Source: Shinella zoogloeoides
GTDB lineage: Bacteria; Pseudomonadota; Alphaproteobacteria; Rhizobiales; Rhizobiaceae
DNA: 64,000 nt
Assembly: GCF_003574625.1 (NCBI RefSeq)
Contig: NZ_QNUJ01000008.1
Location: 124,001-188,000, forward strand
Direction: 5' to 3'
In this document: positions 21,154-30,650 of the stretch, piece by piece
Position numbering within the stretch: the stretch's first letter is position 1
Layout: every line of letters begins with the position of its first letter
Translations under genes and position numbers: made by a program
The notes under the pieces: generated by a model
Seen by the model: only the letters and a program-made list of their open reading frames with translations
The model's database searches: none
Told to the model about the DNA's origin: nothing

Positions 21154-21179
21154 GGAACTTTCAGGCCGGCTCATCCGTT
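21154..21179 (+). promoter_or_regulatory. EcfG (RpoE2-type) general stress promoter
   Basis: GGAAC (21154-21158), 17-base spacer, CGTT (21176-21179) is an exact match to the alphaproteobacterial general-stress sigma factor consensus. The start codon of the DUF2934 gene lies 31 bases downstream of the -10 element. Confidence 0.75.
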
Positions 21180-21209
21180 TATTCGACGCGAATAAAAGGG
21201 AGCACATCC

Positions 21210-21479
21210 ATGACCGAGAACCGGGAAGACCGCATCCGCAGACGCGCCTACGAACTCTGGCAGCAGGAAGGCTCGCCCGAGGGCAAGCCGGACGACCATT
21301 GGCTGCAGGCGGAGCATGAAATCGACCATGGCGACGGCGAGATCGGCGGCGACGACGAGCCGAATCTCGCAGCGCTTCGCGAAGCCGCCCGCCAGCACAA
21401 CGACACCTTCATCGTAAAGACCGACCTGGAGGACGCCGACCAGCGTGAGGCGACGCCCGGCATGCGCGAGCAGCCGTAA
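21210..21479 (+). CDS. DUF2934 small stress protein
   Basis: The 89-residue hydrophilic protein begins with REDRIRRRAYELWQQEGSPEGKPDDHWLQAE, the DUF2934 signature (residues 4-36); the rest is acidic and probably disordered. DUF2934 genes are frequent in rhizobia, but no molecular function is known. The EcfG box just upstream places it in the general stress response. AAAAGGGAGCAC before the ATG is a good ribosome-binding site. Confidence 0.85.
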   Translation: MTENREDRIRRRAYELWQQEGSPEGKPDDHWLQAEHEIDHGDGEIGGDDEPNLAALREAARQHNDTFIVKTDLEDADQREATPGMREQP

Positions 21480-21580
21480 GGCGGCGAGGACATTTTCGGG
21501 CCCTTCGACATCCGATCCGTTTCTGGCTGTACAATCGCGACAGTCACGGCGAGACTTTTGCCGATGATTCGGGGGGCACT

Positions 21581-22114
21581 ATGAAAAATGTTCCGGCAAC
21601 CGCGCTCGTGCTGGCCTTCGCCGGCCTCGGCATCCAGCCCACCATGGCAGGCGACCTTGTCGATGAGGTCCGCCTCGGCGTGAGCGGGGTCGTAAAGGGC
21701 GATCACGACAAGGGTGCCGTCGGCTCGGCCGAAATCTACTTCGCGCCTTTCCACTCGTCCGAGACCGGTCTTGCCAAGGCCCTGCTCGAACCGCGCGTCC
21801 AGGTCGGCGTGTCGGGTGGCGCGGACGCGACGGACCAGGCCTATCTCGGCCTCAACTGGCACGTGCCGATCACCGAGACCTTCTTCGCCGAGGTCGGCGC
21901 GGGCGGCACGGTGCATAACGGCAATCTCGACAGCGGAACCGGCCCGCTCCTCGGCTGCCGCCTCCTCTTTCGCGAGCACGCCGCGCTCGGCATGCGCGTC
22001 ACCGACAACGTCAACCTGATGGCGACCGTCGACCACTCGTCCCACGCCAACCTCTGCGACGGCCCCAACGACGGCATCACCCACGCCGGCGTGAGCATCG
22101 GGGTAAAGTTCTAG
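21581..22114 (+). CDS. PagL-like lipid A 3-O-deacylase family outer-membrane protein
   Basis: The 177-residue protein has a signal peptide (to about residue 23, TMAG) and alternating beta-strand segments of a small barrel. Near the C-terminus, residues 151-157 read DHSSHAN, followed by LCDGPNDGITHAGVSIGVKF with a terminal Phe as in outer-membrane barrels. The spacing of His152 and Ser154 and the NxG-type segment match the acyloxyacyl hydrolase/PagL family, where His and Ser are catalytic. The usual H-x-S-N motif is altered to H-S-S-H, so activity is uncertain. A TACAAT -10-like element lies at 21530-21535. Confidence 0.7.
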   Translation: MKNVPATALVLAFAGLGIQPTMAGDLVDEVRLGVSGVVKGDHDKGAVGSAEIYFAPFHSSETGLAKALLEPRVQVGVSGGADATDQAYLGLNWHVPITETFFAEVGAGGTVHNGNLDSGTGPLLGCRLLFREHAALGMRVTDNVNLMATVDHSSHANLCDGPNDGITHAGVSIGVKF

Positions 22115-22171
22115 GACGGAATACGGCAGCGGTTGTGTAGCGCTGTAGAAAGATCATTCTGCGGGAAGGTT

Positions 22172-22247
<76 letters not shown>

Positions 22248-22339
22248 ATAACGGGTCCGGCAGAGCCGGTTTCCGGGAACCGAAGCGGCGTTGCCGTTCG
22301 GTGTGCGGCTTATTACTTCCGGGTTTCGGAGATGGCAAG

Positions 22340-22383
22340 CCGAAAAATGAAATCCGGCCGATTTTTTTGAAACCGGCCGGATT
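22340..22383 (-). terminator. Terminator of the FYDLN-protein gene
   Basis: A 10-bp stem (22351-22360 with 22374-22383) is followed, on the minus strand, by TCATTTTTCG. It lies 9 bases after the stop codon of the FYDLN gene. The loop is itself rich in A/T. Confidence 0.6.
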
Positions 22384-22392
22384 ATCAAGGTC

Positions 22393-22788
22393 TTAAGCTT
22401 CGTCTTCGTCGCCGGTGACGCCGATGAGGTCGCTCATGTCGTCATCGTCGTCGTCTTCGTCCTGTTCCAGGAACGTGTCGTCGTCGTCGCCGTCGATTTC
22501 GACGTCGTCATCGCCGAGATCCGGCAGGTCGTCGCCGCCGGATGCATCCTCGTCGGCATCCTCGAGCGAGACGAGTTCGACTTCCGTGTTCTCGGTATCG
22601 ACTTCGTTGGTGTCCTCTTCCTCTTCCTTTTCGAGGACGGCAGCAGCCGAGGTCTCTTCGAAGAAGGAGAGCGGATAGGTCTTGCCCGTGTAGGGCGAAA
22701 CGATCGGGTCGCGGTTCAGGTCGTAGAACTTCTTGCCCGTTTCCGGGTCGATGCGCTTGGTGCCGAGTTCCGGTTTTGCCACTGTCAA
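22393..22788 (-). CDS. TIGR02300 'FYDLN acid' family protein
   Basis: The 131-residue protein has a conserved N-terminal part, KPELGTKRIDPETGKKFYDLNRDPIVSPYTG (residues 5-35), with the name-giving FYDLN motif, and a long extremely acidic tail (Asp/Glu runs from about residue 53 to the end). The family is nearly restricted to alphaproteobacteria and has no established function; the zinc-ribbon-like N-terminus of some members lacks its cysteines here. It is divergent from aroA and downstream of nothing on its strand. Confidence 0.9.
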   Translation of the reverse strand: MTVAKPELGTKRIDPETGKKFYDLNRDPIVSPYTGKTYPLSFFEETSAAAVLEKEEEEDTNEVDTENTEVELVSLEDADEDASGGDDLPDLGDDDVEIDGDDDDTFLEQDEDDDDDDMSDLIGVTGDEDEA

Positions 22789-22864
22789 AGCCTCTCAGGT
22801 GCCGTTCGTTTGTCGGCGGGGCCGGTGTTTCCGGCGTGTTGAAGGGGAAAATGATTAGCCGGTC

Positions 22865-22893
22865 CCCTTAATCGTCTTGGGCTATCCTGTCAA
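22865..22893 (-). promoter_or_regulatory. Candidate promoter for the FYDLN gene
   Basis: On the minus strand TTGACA (22888-22893) is a perfect -35 box. At 17-base spacing the -10 position reads TAAGGG (22865-22870), which is poor. Location about 80 bases upstream of the start codon is suitable. Confidence 0.35.
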
Positions 22894-22963
22894 AGCCAAA
22901 CTTCGCGGGACCCGGTGACGGCCTTTCTGCCGAATGTTTTCGGGCAGGATGATGACGCTTTAA

Positions 22964-24405
<1,442 letters not shown>

Positions 24406-24406
<1 letters not shown>

Positions 24407-25041
24407 TGACCTTCACCATCGCCATCGACGGTCCCGCCGCCGCCGGCAAGGGCACGCTCTCCCGCCGCATCGCGGAGGTGTACGGCTTCCATCACCTCGA
24501 TACGGGGCTGACCTATCGGGCGACGGCGAAGGCCCTGCTGGATCGTGGCCTGCCGCTCGACGACGAGGCGGTCGCGGCCGATGTGGCGAAGAACCTCGAT
24601 CTAGGCGGGCTCGATCGTTCCGTGCTGTCGGCCCACGCCATCGGCGAGGCGGCCTCGAAGATCGCTGTCATGCCCTCGGTGCGCCGGGCGCTGGTCGAGG
24701 CGCAGCAGGGTTTTGCCGCACGCGAACCGGGCACGGTGCTCGACGGGCGCGATATCGGCACGGTCGTCTGCCCGGATGCGCCGGTGAAGCTCTATGTCAC
24801 GGCCTCGGCCGAAGTGCGCGCCAAGCGCCGCTTCGACGAGATCGTCGCCGGCGGCGGGGTGGCCGATTACGGGACGATCCTTGAGGATATCCGCCGCCGC
24901 GACGAGCGCGACATGGGCCGGGCGGACAGTCCGCTGAAGCCCGCTGACGATGCGCACTTGCTCGATACCTCGGAAATGAGTATAGAGGCGGCGTTTTCCG
25001 CGGCAAAGTCGTTCATCGACGCCGCGCTTAAGCACCAGTAA
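24406..25041 (+). CDS. cmk: Cytidylate kinase
   Basis: Cmk phosphorylates CMP and dCMP using ATP. The 211 residues start with the P-loop [18 protein letters not shown] (residues 5-22), followed by [14 protein letters not shown], the [24 protein letters not shown]-binding region (about 108-130) and the lid segment [18 protein letters not shown] 24406 shares its A with the aroA stop codon. The aroA-cmk-rpsA order is widespread in proteobacteria. The open frame upstream to 24151 is a shadow of aroA. Confidence 0.96.
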
Positions 25042-25043
25042 CG

Positions 25044-25083
25044 CCAGGAAAAGTGCGCAAGCGGTTTTCCGTCCGGTGTTGCG
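25044..25083. repeat. REP-like rhizobial intergenic repeat after cmk
   Basis: The sequence includes GGAAAA (25047-25052) and TTTTCC (25065-25070) around a GTGCGCAAGCGG loop, then GTCCGGTGTTGCG. It resembles a short palindromic motif dispersed in many rhizobial genomes just downstream of genes. It may act as a terminator-like or RNA-stability element for cmk; family membership is from memory. Confidence 0.45.
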
Positions 25084-25203
25084 AAACATAAGAACAAGGC
25101 CTGTCCCCGCGCCGGATTTGCTGCCCAAGGGTAGCGGATTGAGCCTCGTTCATCACCAACGCTAACCCCCGGCGCTCGTGCCTTTGGCACATCAGGAGTT
25201 TCA

Positions 25204-26910
25204 ATGTCTCAAGCAAACCCCACGCGCGAAGATTTCGCAGCCCTTCTGCAGGAATCCTTCGCCGCTAACGATCTCGCCGAAGGCTATGTCGCCAAGGGCA
25301 TCGTTACCGCGATCGAAAAGGACGTCGCCATCGTCGACGTCGGCCTCAAGGTTGAAGGTCGCGTTCCGCTGAAGGAATTCGGCGCCAAGTCCAAGGACGG
25401 CACGCTGAAGGTCGGCGACGAAGTCGAAGTCTACGTCGAGCGCATCGAAAACGCGCTTGGTGAAGCTGTTCTCTCGCGCGAAAAGGCTCGCCGCGAAGAA
25501 AGCTGGGCCAAGCTCGAAGTCAAGTTCGAAGCCGGCGAGCGCGTCGAAGGCGTCATCTTCAACCAGGTCAAGGGTGGCTTCACCGTCGATCTCGACGGCG
25601 CCGTTGCCTTCCTGCCGCGTTCGCAGGTCGACATCCGTCCGATCCGCGACGTCACGCCGCTCATGCACAACCCGCAGCCCTTCGAAATCCTCAAGATGGA
25701 CAAGCGCCGCGGCAACATCGTCGTTTCGCGCCGCACGGTTCTGGAAGAGTCGCGCGCCGAGCAGCGTTCTGAAATCGTTCAGAACCTCGAAGAAGGCCAG
25801 GTTGTTGACGGCGTCGTCAAGAACATCACCGATTACGGTGCGTTCGTCGACCTCGGCGGCATCGACGGCCTGCTGCACGTCACCGACATGGCCTGGCGCC
25901 GCGTCAACCATCCGTCGGAAATCCTGTCCATTGGCCAGCAGGTCAAGGTTCAGATCATCCGCATCAACCAGGAAACCCACCGCATCTCGCTCGGCATGAA
26001 GCAGCTCGAGTCGGATCCGTGGGATGGCATCGGCACGAAGTACCCGGTCGGCAAGAAGATCTCCGGTACCGTCACGAACATCACCGACTACGGTGCGTTC
26101 GTCGAGCTGGAGCCGGGCATCGAAGGCCTGATCCACATCTCCGAAATGTCCTGGACCAAGAAGAACGTACACCCCGGCAAGATCCTGTCCACGAGCCAGG
26201 AAGTCGACGTTGTCGTTCTCGAAGTCGACCCGACGAAGCGCCGCATCTCGCTCGGTCTCAAGCAGACCCTCGAGAACCCGTGGCAGGCCTTCGCGCACAG
26301 CCACCCGGCTGGCACGGAAGTCGAAGGCGAAGTCAAGAACAAGACCGAATTCGGTCTGTTCATCGGCCTCGACGGCGACGTGGACGGCATGGTTCACCTG
26401 TCGGACCTCGACTGGAACCGTCCGGGCGAGCAGGTCATCGAAGAGTTCAACAAGGGCGACGTCGTCAAGGCTGTCGTTCTGGATGTGGACGTCGACAAGG
26501 AGCGCATCTCGCTCGGCATCAAGCAGCTCGGCCGTGACTCGGTCGGCGAAGCTGCTGCTTCCGGCGACCTGCGCAAGAACGCAGTCGTTTCGGCTGAAGT
26601 CATCGCGGTCAACGATGGCGGCATCGAAGTGAAGCTCGTCAACCACGAAGACATCACCGCGTTCATCCGTCGCGGCGACCTGTCGCGTGACCGTGACGAA
26701 CAGCGTCCGGAGCGTTTCTCGGTCGGCCAGACCGTCGACGCCCGCGTCCTGAGCTTCTCGAAGAAGGATCGCAAGATCCAGCTTTCGATCAAGGCGCTGG
26801 AAATCGCCGAAGAGAAGGAAGCCGTCGCACAGTTCGGTTCGTCCGACTCGGGCGCTTCGCTCGGCGACATCCTCGGCGCGGCTCTGAAGAACCGCAACAA
26901 CGCCGAGTAA
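25204..26910 (+). CDS. rpsA: 30S ribosomal protein S1
   Basis: S1 tethers mRNA to the 30S subunit. The 568-residue protein has six consecutive S1 domains (starting near residues 28, 115, 200, 285, 372 and 457); repeats such as ITDYGAFVDLGGIDGLLHVTDMAW and ITDYGAFVELEPGIEGLIHISEMSW show them clearly. AGGAG stands 6 bases before ATG 25204. The coding sequence is rich in optimal codons (GTC, CGT, GAA), as expected for a highly expressed gene. It follows cmk by 162 bases and ends at a strong terminator. Confidence 0.98.
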   Translation: MSQANPTREDFAALLQESFAANDLAEGYVAKGIVTAIEKDVAIVDVGLKVEGRVPLKEFGAKSKDGTLKVGDEVEVYVERIENALGEAVLSREKARREESWAKLEVKFEAGERVEGVIFNQVKGGFTVDLDGAVAFLPRSQVDIRPIRDVTPLMHNPQPFEILKMDKRRGNIVVSRRTVLEESRAEQRSEIVQNLEEGQVVDGVVKNITDYGAFVDLGGIDGLLHVTDMAWRRVNHPSEILSIGQQVKVQIIRINQETHRISLGMKQLESDPWDGIGTKYPVGKKISGTVTNITDYGAFVELEPGIEGLIHISEMSWTKKNVHPGKILSTSQEVDVVVLEVDPTKRRISLGLKQTLENPWQAFAHSHPAGTEVEGEVKNKTEFGLFIGLDGDVDGMVHLSDLDWNRPGEQVIEEFNKGDVVKAVVLDVDVDKERISLGIKQLGRDSVGEAAASGDLRKNAVVSAEVIAVNDGGIEVKLVNHEDITAFIRRGDLSRDRDEQRPERFSVGQTVDARVLSFSKKDRKIQLSIKALEIAEEKEAVAQFGSSDSGASLGDILGAALKNRNNAE

Positions 26911-26931
26911 GCCTTCGCTTACGAAATGAAG

Positions 26932-26967
26932 AGCCCGCGGGGAGCGATCCCCGCGGGCTTTTTCTTT
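26932..26967 (+). terminator. rpsA terminator
   Basis: A perfect 12-bp stem (26932-26943 with 26948-26959) with a 4-base GCGA loop is followed by TTTTTCTTT. It lies 22 bases after the rpsA stop, between rpsA and a convergent gene. Confidence 0.9.
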
Positions 26968-26976
26968 GGAGATTTG

Positions 26977-28479
26977 TCAGGTCCAGTAGTCGCCGAGCTT
27001 CTGGTAGAAGACGAGGCCGGGCTCCAGAACGCCGACCATCTCCGCCGTCTTCTCGCGACGGCGCGCCATGTCTGCGCTTTCGGGCTCTTCGCCCGGGGCG
27101 TCGCCCTCCGCTTCCGCTTCCGCCTCGCCGCCGCCGTCTTCGCCTTGGTTTTCCTCGCCAGCCTCGTCCTGCTCCGCCTCGCGCGGTTCCGGCCATTCGA
27201 CATTCTCTTCGGCCGGCAGGTAGGGCACGAAGGCGAGCGGCACGCCCTCGCGCAGCATCGGCGTTGCCACAAGCCTTTCCGGCGTGGCGTCGGCGAGCAC
27301 CACGGCGGGGGCGGCCCAGCGCGCCTGCTGCAGGGGCAGCGGCTTGTCGGGCTCGCCCGCCGGGCGCGGCTGTGTCGAATGCGTCGTCTCCGGCTGTGCC
27401 TTGCCGCCTGTCCGGGCGCCGTCCTCGGCCTGACCGCGGACCATCTGGGCGAGCTCCTGCTCGACCTCCGGCCCGAAGGGGCGTTCGAGCAGCGTGCGCA
27501 GGAAGCTCGCCTCTTCCGGCGAAAGGTTTTCCATCAGATGTGCGACGGCCTGCATGAGCATTTCGGGCGGCATGTCCCGCGTCACGGCCTGCAAGACGCC
27601 ACGCGCGAGCGCCTGGCCGGCTGCATTGGCGATCTGCGCCCGCACCGGCGTCTCGGCGCGCTTCGCGATGGGGGCGGGTGCATCCAGTTCTTCGGCGCTG
27701 CCTTGATGGCGGAGCGTCGCGGCGGCGGCTTCCAGCGGTTCCTGTCCTGCGGCCTTTGCGGCGGGCAGGCGCGGTTCCGCGCGGGCCGACCCGCCGGTCG
27801 CGACGGCGGCTCGGCTCTGGAGGGGCAGCGGCTCGTCGGCCTCGGCCGTGTCGGCGGGCAGGGCGCGTGGCCTGCTGTTGCCGTCGAGATCGAAGATGCG
27901 CTTCAGCACGGTCTGGAGCGCGCGGGCATCGCCGGGCGTCTGCCCGGCCTGCTGCGTGCCGTCGTGGCGCGCGACCGCGGCAAGCTGCTGGGCGGTGAGC
28001 GCGACCGGCTTCTGCTGGCGTTCGGCAGCGCCGCCGGCAAGCGTCTCGGCCGGCAGGCTGGTTGTCAGGAGATTGGCGAGCTTCTGCGCTTCCGGCCCGT
28101 TCGGATTGCGCACGACCTCGACGAGGCTGCGCGTCGGCATGGCGGAAAGCACGGTGCCGATCAGCTTTTCCACGCTCGGGCGCAGCTCCGGCGGCAGCCT
28201 TGTGATGATGTCGGCGAGCTTGCGGCCGCCTTCCCCGCCGGGCATGGACTTCAGGAGGGTAAGCAGCGTCTCGAGGAGATCGCGGCCGGGATCGGTCCCG
28301 CCGGCCGGCGGCATGTGCTTCAGCATGGTCTCGATGAGGCGCAGGAGCACTTCGGCGCGCAGATTGGCAAGGGCGGCGGCGGAAAGCTGCGGCTTGACGG
28401 CGGCATCGGCCGTCCCGCCCGCCTGAAGGGCAGGGGTGGACTGCGCTGTGCCGGTCGTCGGTGCCACATGCGGCAGCAT
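26977..28479 (-). CDS. Uncharacterised 500-aa protein with CtrA-like box upstream
   Basis: I do not recognise the family. The start ATG at 28479 is decided by AGGAGG with 7-base spacing; the frame is open further upstream to 28611 without support. There is no signal peptide or membrane helix. Residues 30-170 are predicted helices rich in Leu (LLRLIETMLKHMP, LLETLLTLLKSMP, VEKLIGTVLSAMP), the middle is Ala/Pro/Glu rich and probably disordered, residues 295-350 are helical again (MLMQAVAHLMENLSPEEASFL), and a long Glu-rich stretch precedes a compact end, VGVLEPGLVFYQKLGDYWT. The low-complexity build recalls hook-length proteins, but no FliK C-terminal domain is visible. A near-consensus CtrA box lies 240 bases upstream. 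Confidence 0.75.
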   Translation of the reverse strand: MLPHVAPTTGTAQSTPALQAGGTADAAVKPQLSAAALANLRAEVLLRLIETMLKHMPPAGGTDPGRDLLETLLTLLKSMPGGEGGRKLADIITRLPPELRPSVEKLIGTVLSAMPTRSLVEVVRNPNGPEAQKLANLLTTSLPAETLAGGAAERQQKPVALTAQQLAAVARHDGTQQAGQTPGDARALQTVLKRIFDLDGNSRPRALPADTAEADEPLPLQSRAAVATGGSARAEPRLPAAKAAGQEPLEAAAATLRHQGSAEELDAPAPIAKRAETPVRAQIANAAGQALARGVLQAVTRDMPPEMLMQAVAHLMENLSPEEASFLRTLLERPFGPEVEQELAQMVRGQAEDGARTGGKAQPETTHSTQPRPAGEPDKPLPLQQARWAAPAVVLADATPERLVATPMLREGVPLAFVPYLPAEENVEWPEPREAEQDEAGEENQGEDGGGEAEAEAEGDAPGEEPESADMARRREKTAEMVGVLEPGLVFYQKLGDYWT

Positions 28480-28870
28480 GCCCGCCTCCTGTTCGCCCTG
28501 CCGATGCCGTCCATCGCAAGGGCCTGCCAATGTTCCATCGTCCGTCGGATGGCGCATCATGCGCGACGCTGCGAAGTGACAAGCTGTCGGCCCGGCGAAC
28601 CGGGCATTCATGCGGGGGCGGCGGGAAGAACCGGCAGAGCACTGGACCGCTGACTGTGCGGGACGGGAAACCCGGAACGCCGAACAACGCTTTGGTTCCT
28701 ACCATTGGCATTTTATGGTTAACGAAATGCTAACGGACCATGAATACTTCGCAGATGCAGTAGAACGGCGAGGTTGCTTTCGCAGCGCCCTTGCCCCTTA
28801 TGCTCGGCTCGCGTAAATCTTCCCGGCACTGTTGGCCGGAGGCGGGCGGCGGATGCGGCGGAGACCCCTG
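28480..28870. other. Divergent intergenic region between the 500-aa gene and nadV
   Basis: This 391-base region is less GC-rich than its neighbours around 28,690-28,760 and contains the CtrA-like site listed separately. No gene or clear sigma70 promoter was found. Confidence 0.5.
28719..28734. promoter_or_regulatory. CtrA-like binding site (one mismatch)
   Basis: Read on the minus strand the site is TTAG-N7-TTAAC; on the plus strand it is TTAA-N7-CTAAC. The alphaproteobacterial CtrA consensus is TTAA-N7-TTAAC. It lies 240 bases upstream of the 500-aa gene and 137 bases upstream of nadV, so either could be the target. Confidence 0.5.
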
Positions 28871-30253
28871 ATGAACCTCACCAACCTCATCCTCAATACC
28901 GACAGCTACAAGTTCAGCCACTACCTGCAATATCCGCCGCAAACGCAGGCGATCTCCTCCTATGTCGAGGCGCGCGGCCATTCCGACCATGCCGAGGTGC
29001 TGTTCTTCGGCCTCCAGATGTTCCTCAAGGAATACCTGTCGAAGCCCGTGACGCTTTCGGACATCGACGAGGCGGAGGCGATCGTCACCGCCCATGGCCT
29101 GCCGTTCAACCGCGAAGGCTGGGAACATATTGTCCACAAGCACGGCGGCTACCTGCCGCTCCTCATCGAGGCGCTGCCGGAGGGCACGCTGGTGCGCCGC
29201 GGCGTGCCGGTGGCGCAGGTGGTCAACACGGACCCGGCCTGCTTCTGGCTGACCTCCTATATCGAGACCGCGCTGCTGCGCGCCATCTGGTATCCGAGCA
29301 CGGTCGCTTCCAATTCGCGCAAGGTGAAGCAGATCATCCAGCCCATCCTGGAAAAGACCTGCGAAGACCCGGCCGCGGTGCTGCCCTTCCGCCTGCATGA
29401 TTTCGGCGCGCGCGGCACGACGAGCTTCGAGCAGGCCGGCATCGGCGGCGTCGCCCATCTCGTCAATTTCATGGGCACGGATACGGTGACCGGCGTGCTC
29501 TATGCCCGCCGCTACTACGGCGCGGACATGGCCGGCTTCTCGATCCCGGCCTCCGAGCACTCGACCATGACCTCCTGGGGTCAGGACCGCGAGGCGGAAG
29601 CCTATGGCAACATGATCGACCAGTTCGGCAGCAAGGGGCTCTATGCCGTCGTGTCGGACAGCTACGACATCAACAATGCCGTTTCGGAGATCTGGGGCAA
29701 GCAGCTCAAGGACCGCGTGCAGGCGGCCGGCGGCACGCTCGTCGTGCGTCCCGACAGCGGCGATCCGGTGGAAACCCCGGTGCAGGTGGTGCGCCAGCTC
29801 GCCTATGCCTTCGGCACGCATCTCAATGCAAAGGGCTACAAGGTGCTCGACAACAGCGTGCGCGTCATCCAGGGCGACGGCATCTCGCCCGCCGATATCG
29901 GCCTCATCCTCGGCCGGCTGGAGGCCTTCGGCTTCTCGGCGGAGAACATCGCCTTCGGCATGGGCGCGGGGCTGCTCCAGCGCGTCAATCGCGATACCTA
30001 TTCCTTCGCCATGAAGGCCAATGCCCGGCAGGACACCAAGGGCGCCTGGCACGACGTCTACAAGCGCCCGGCGACCATGAACGTCAAGGCCTCCAAGGCC
30101 GGCCGACAGGCGGTGGTCGAAGGCTATCTCGGCCCGGAAGCGGCGCGCGTCGACCAGCTTGCCGGCCGGCAGAACCTGTTGCAGCCGGTCTGGCGCGACG
30201 GAAGGCTGCTGGTGGACTGGACCCTCGACGAGGTGCGCGCCCGCGCCGTCTGA
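28871..30253 (+). CDS. Nicotinamide phosphoribosyltransferase (NadV/NAMPT type)
   Basis: The enzyme makes nicotinamide mononucleotide from nicotinamide and PRPP, a two-step NAD salvage route more common in animals than bacteria. The 460-residue protein resembles human NAMPT throughout: TDSYKFSHYLQYPP at the N-terminus, HDFGARGTTS, GTDTV with Asp204 (equivalent to Asp219, which favours nicotinamide), PASEHSTMTSWG with catalytic His230 (human His247), and RPDSGDP. ATG 28871 is chosen as it begins the conserved region. No nadM-like partner is adjacent. The DUF6665 gene follows after 58 bases. Confidence 0.9.
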   Translation: MNLTNLILNTDSYKFSHYLQYPPQTQAISSYVEARGHSDHAEVLFFGLQMFLKEYLSKPVTLSDIDEAEAIVTAHGLPFNREGWEHIVHKHGGYLPLLIEALPEGTLVRRGVPVAQVVNTDPACFWLTSYIETALLRAIWYPSTVASNSRKVKQIIQPILEKTCEDPAAVLPFRLHDFGARGTTSFEQAGIGGVAHLVNFMGTDTVTGVLYARRYYGADMAGFSIPASEHSTMTSWGQDREAEAYGNMIDQFGSKGLYAVVSDSYDINNAVSEIWGKQLKDRVQAAGGTLVVRPDSGDPVETPVQVVRQLAYAFGTHLNAKGYKVLDNSVRVIQGDGISPADIGLILGRLEAFGFSAENIAFGMGAGLLQRVNRDTYSFAMKANARQDTKGAWHDVYKRPATMNVKASKAGRQAVVEGYLGPEAARVDQLAGRQNLLQPVWRDGRLLVDWTLDEVRARAV

Positions 30254-30311
30254 GGCCCTTGCGGTCCGGCCCCGGCCGCTCCATCTTCAGGTTCATGACT
30301 GGAGACGAGAG

Positions 30312-30647
30312 ATGACGGTTCGCCCGCCGCAGGCGCTCGCCCCTTCCTTCACGAAGGATACGGGGCTCAATATCCTCGAATACGAATTGATGTCGGAGCG
30401 GGCGGACTCGCTCGGCCGGCATGGGCTGAAGGTGGAGAAGGCGCTGGCTCTCCTTGCTGAGCGGCTGGCCGCCGGCTGCGGCGGGCAGGAGCGCGAAGAC
30501 CTCCTCGACGACGCGGCCGACAAGGTCTGGGCCTTCTTCATCCAGCGCGAAATGTGCGGCCTGCGCAGCCAGAAGGACGCGATCCGCCGCTACGGCATTC
30601 CGCCGGAGGTCATGGCGCGGCTTGGCATCGTGCGGCGCAAGCCGTAG
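30312..30647 (+). CDS. DUF6665 family protein
   Basis: The 111-residue soluble protein contains LNILEYELMSERADSLGRHGLKVEKALALL and AADKVWAFFIQREMCGLRSQKDAIRRYGIPPEVMARLG, a pattern I associate with DUF6665, a small helical family of alphaproteobacteria without known function. ATG 30312 follows GGAGACGAGAG. It is probably co-transcribed with the upstream nicotinamide phosphoribosyltransferase gene. The stop lies 3 bases from the end of the convergent 412-aa gene. Confidence 0.7.
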   Translation: MTVRPPQALAPSFTKDTGLNILEYELMSERADSLGRHGLKVEKALALLAERLAAGCGGQEREDLLDDAADKVWAFFIQREMCGLRSQKDAIRRYGIPPEVMARLGIVRRKP

Positions 30648-30650
30648 CCG

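Noticed and set aside
26977-28479. Naming the 500-aa protein as FliK
   Set aside because: Composition is similar, but I see no FliK C-terminal domain, and rhizobial FliK (MotD) is normally next to motB/motC.
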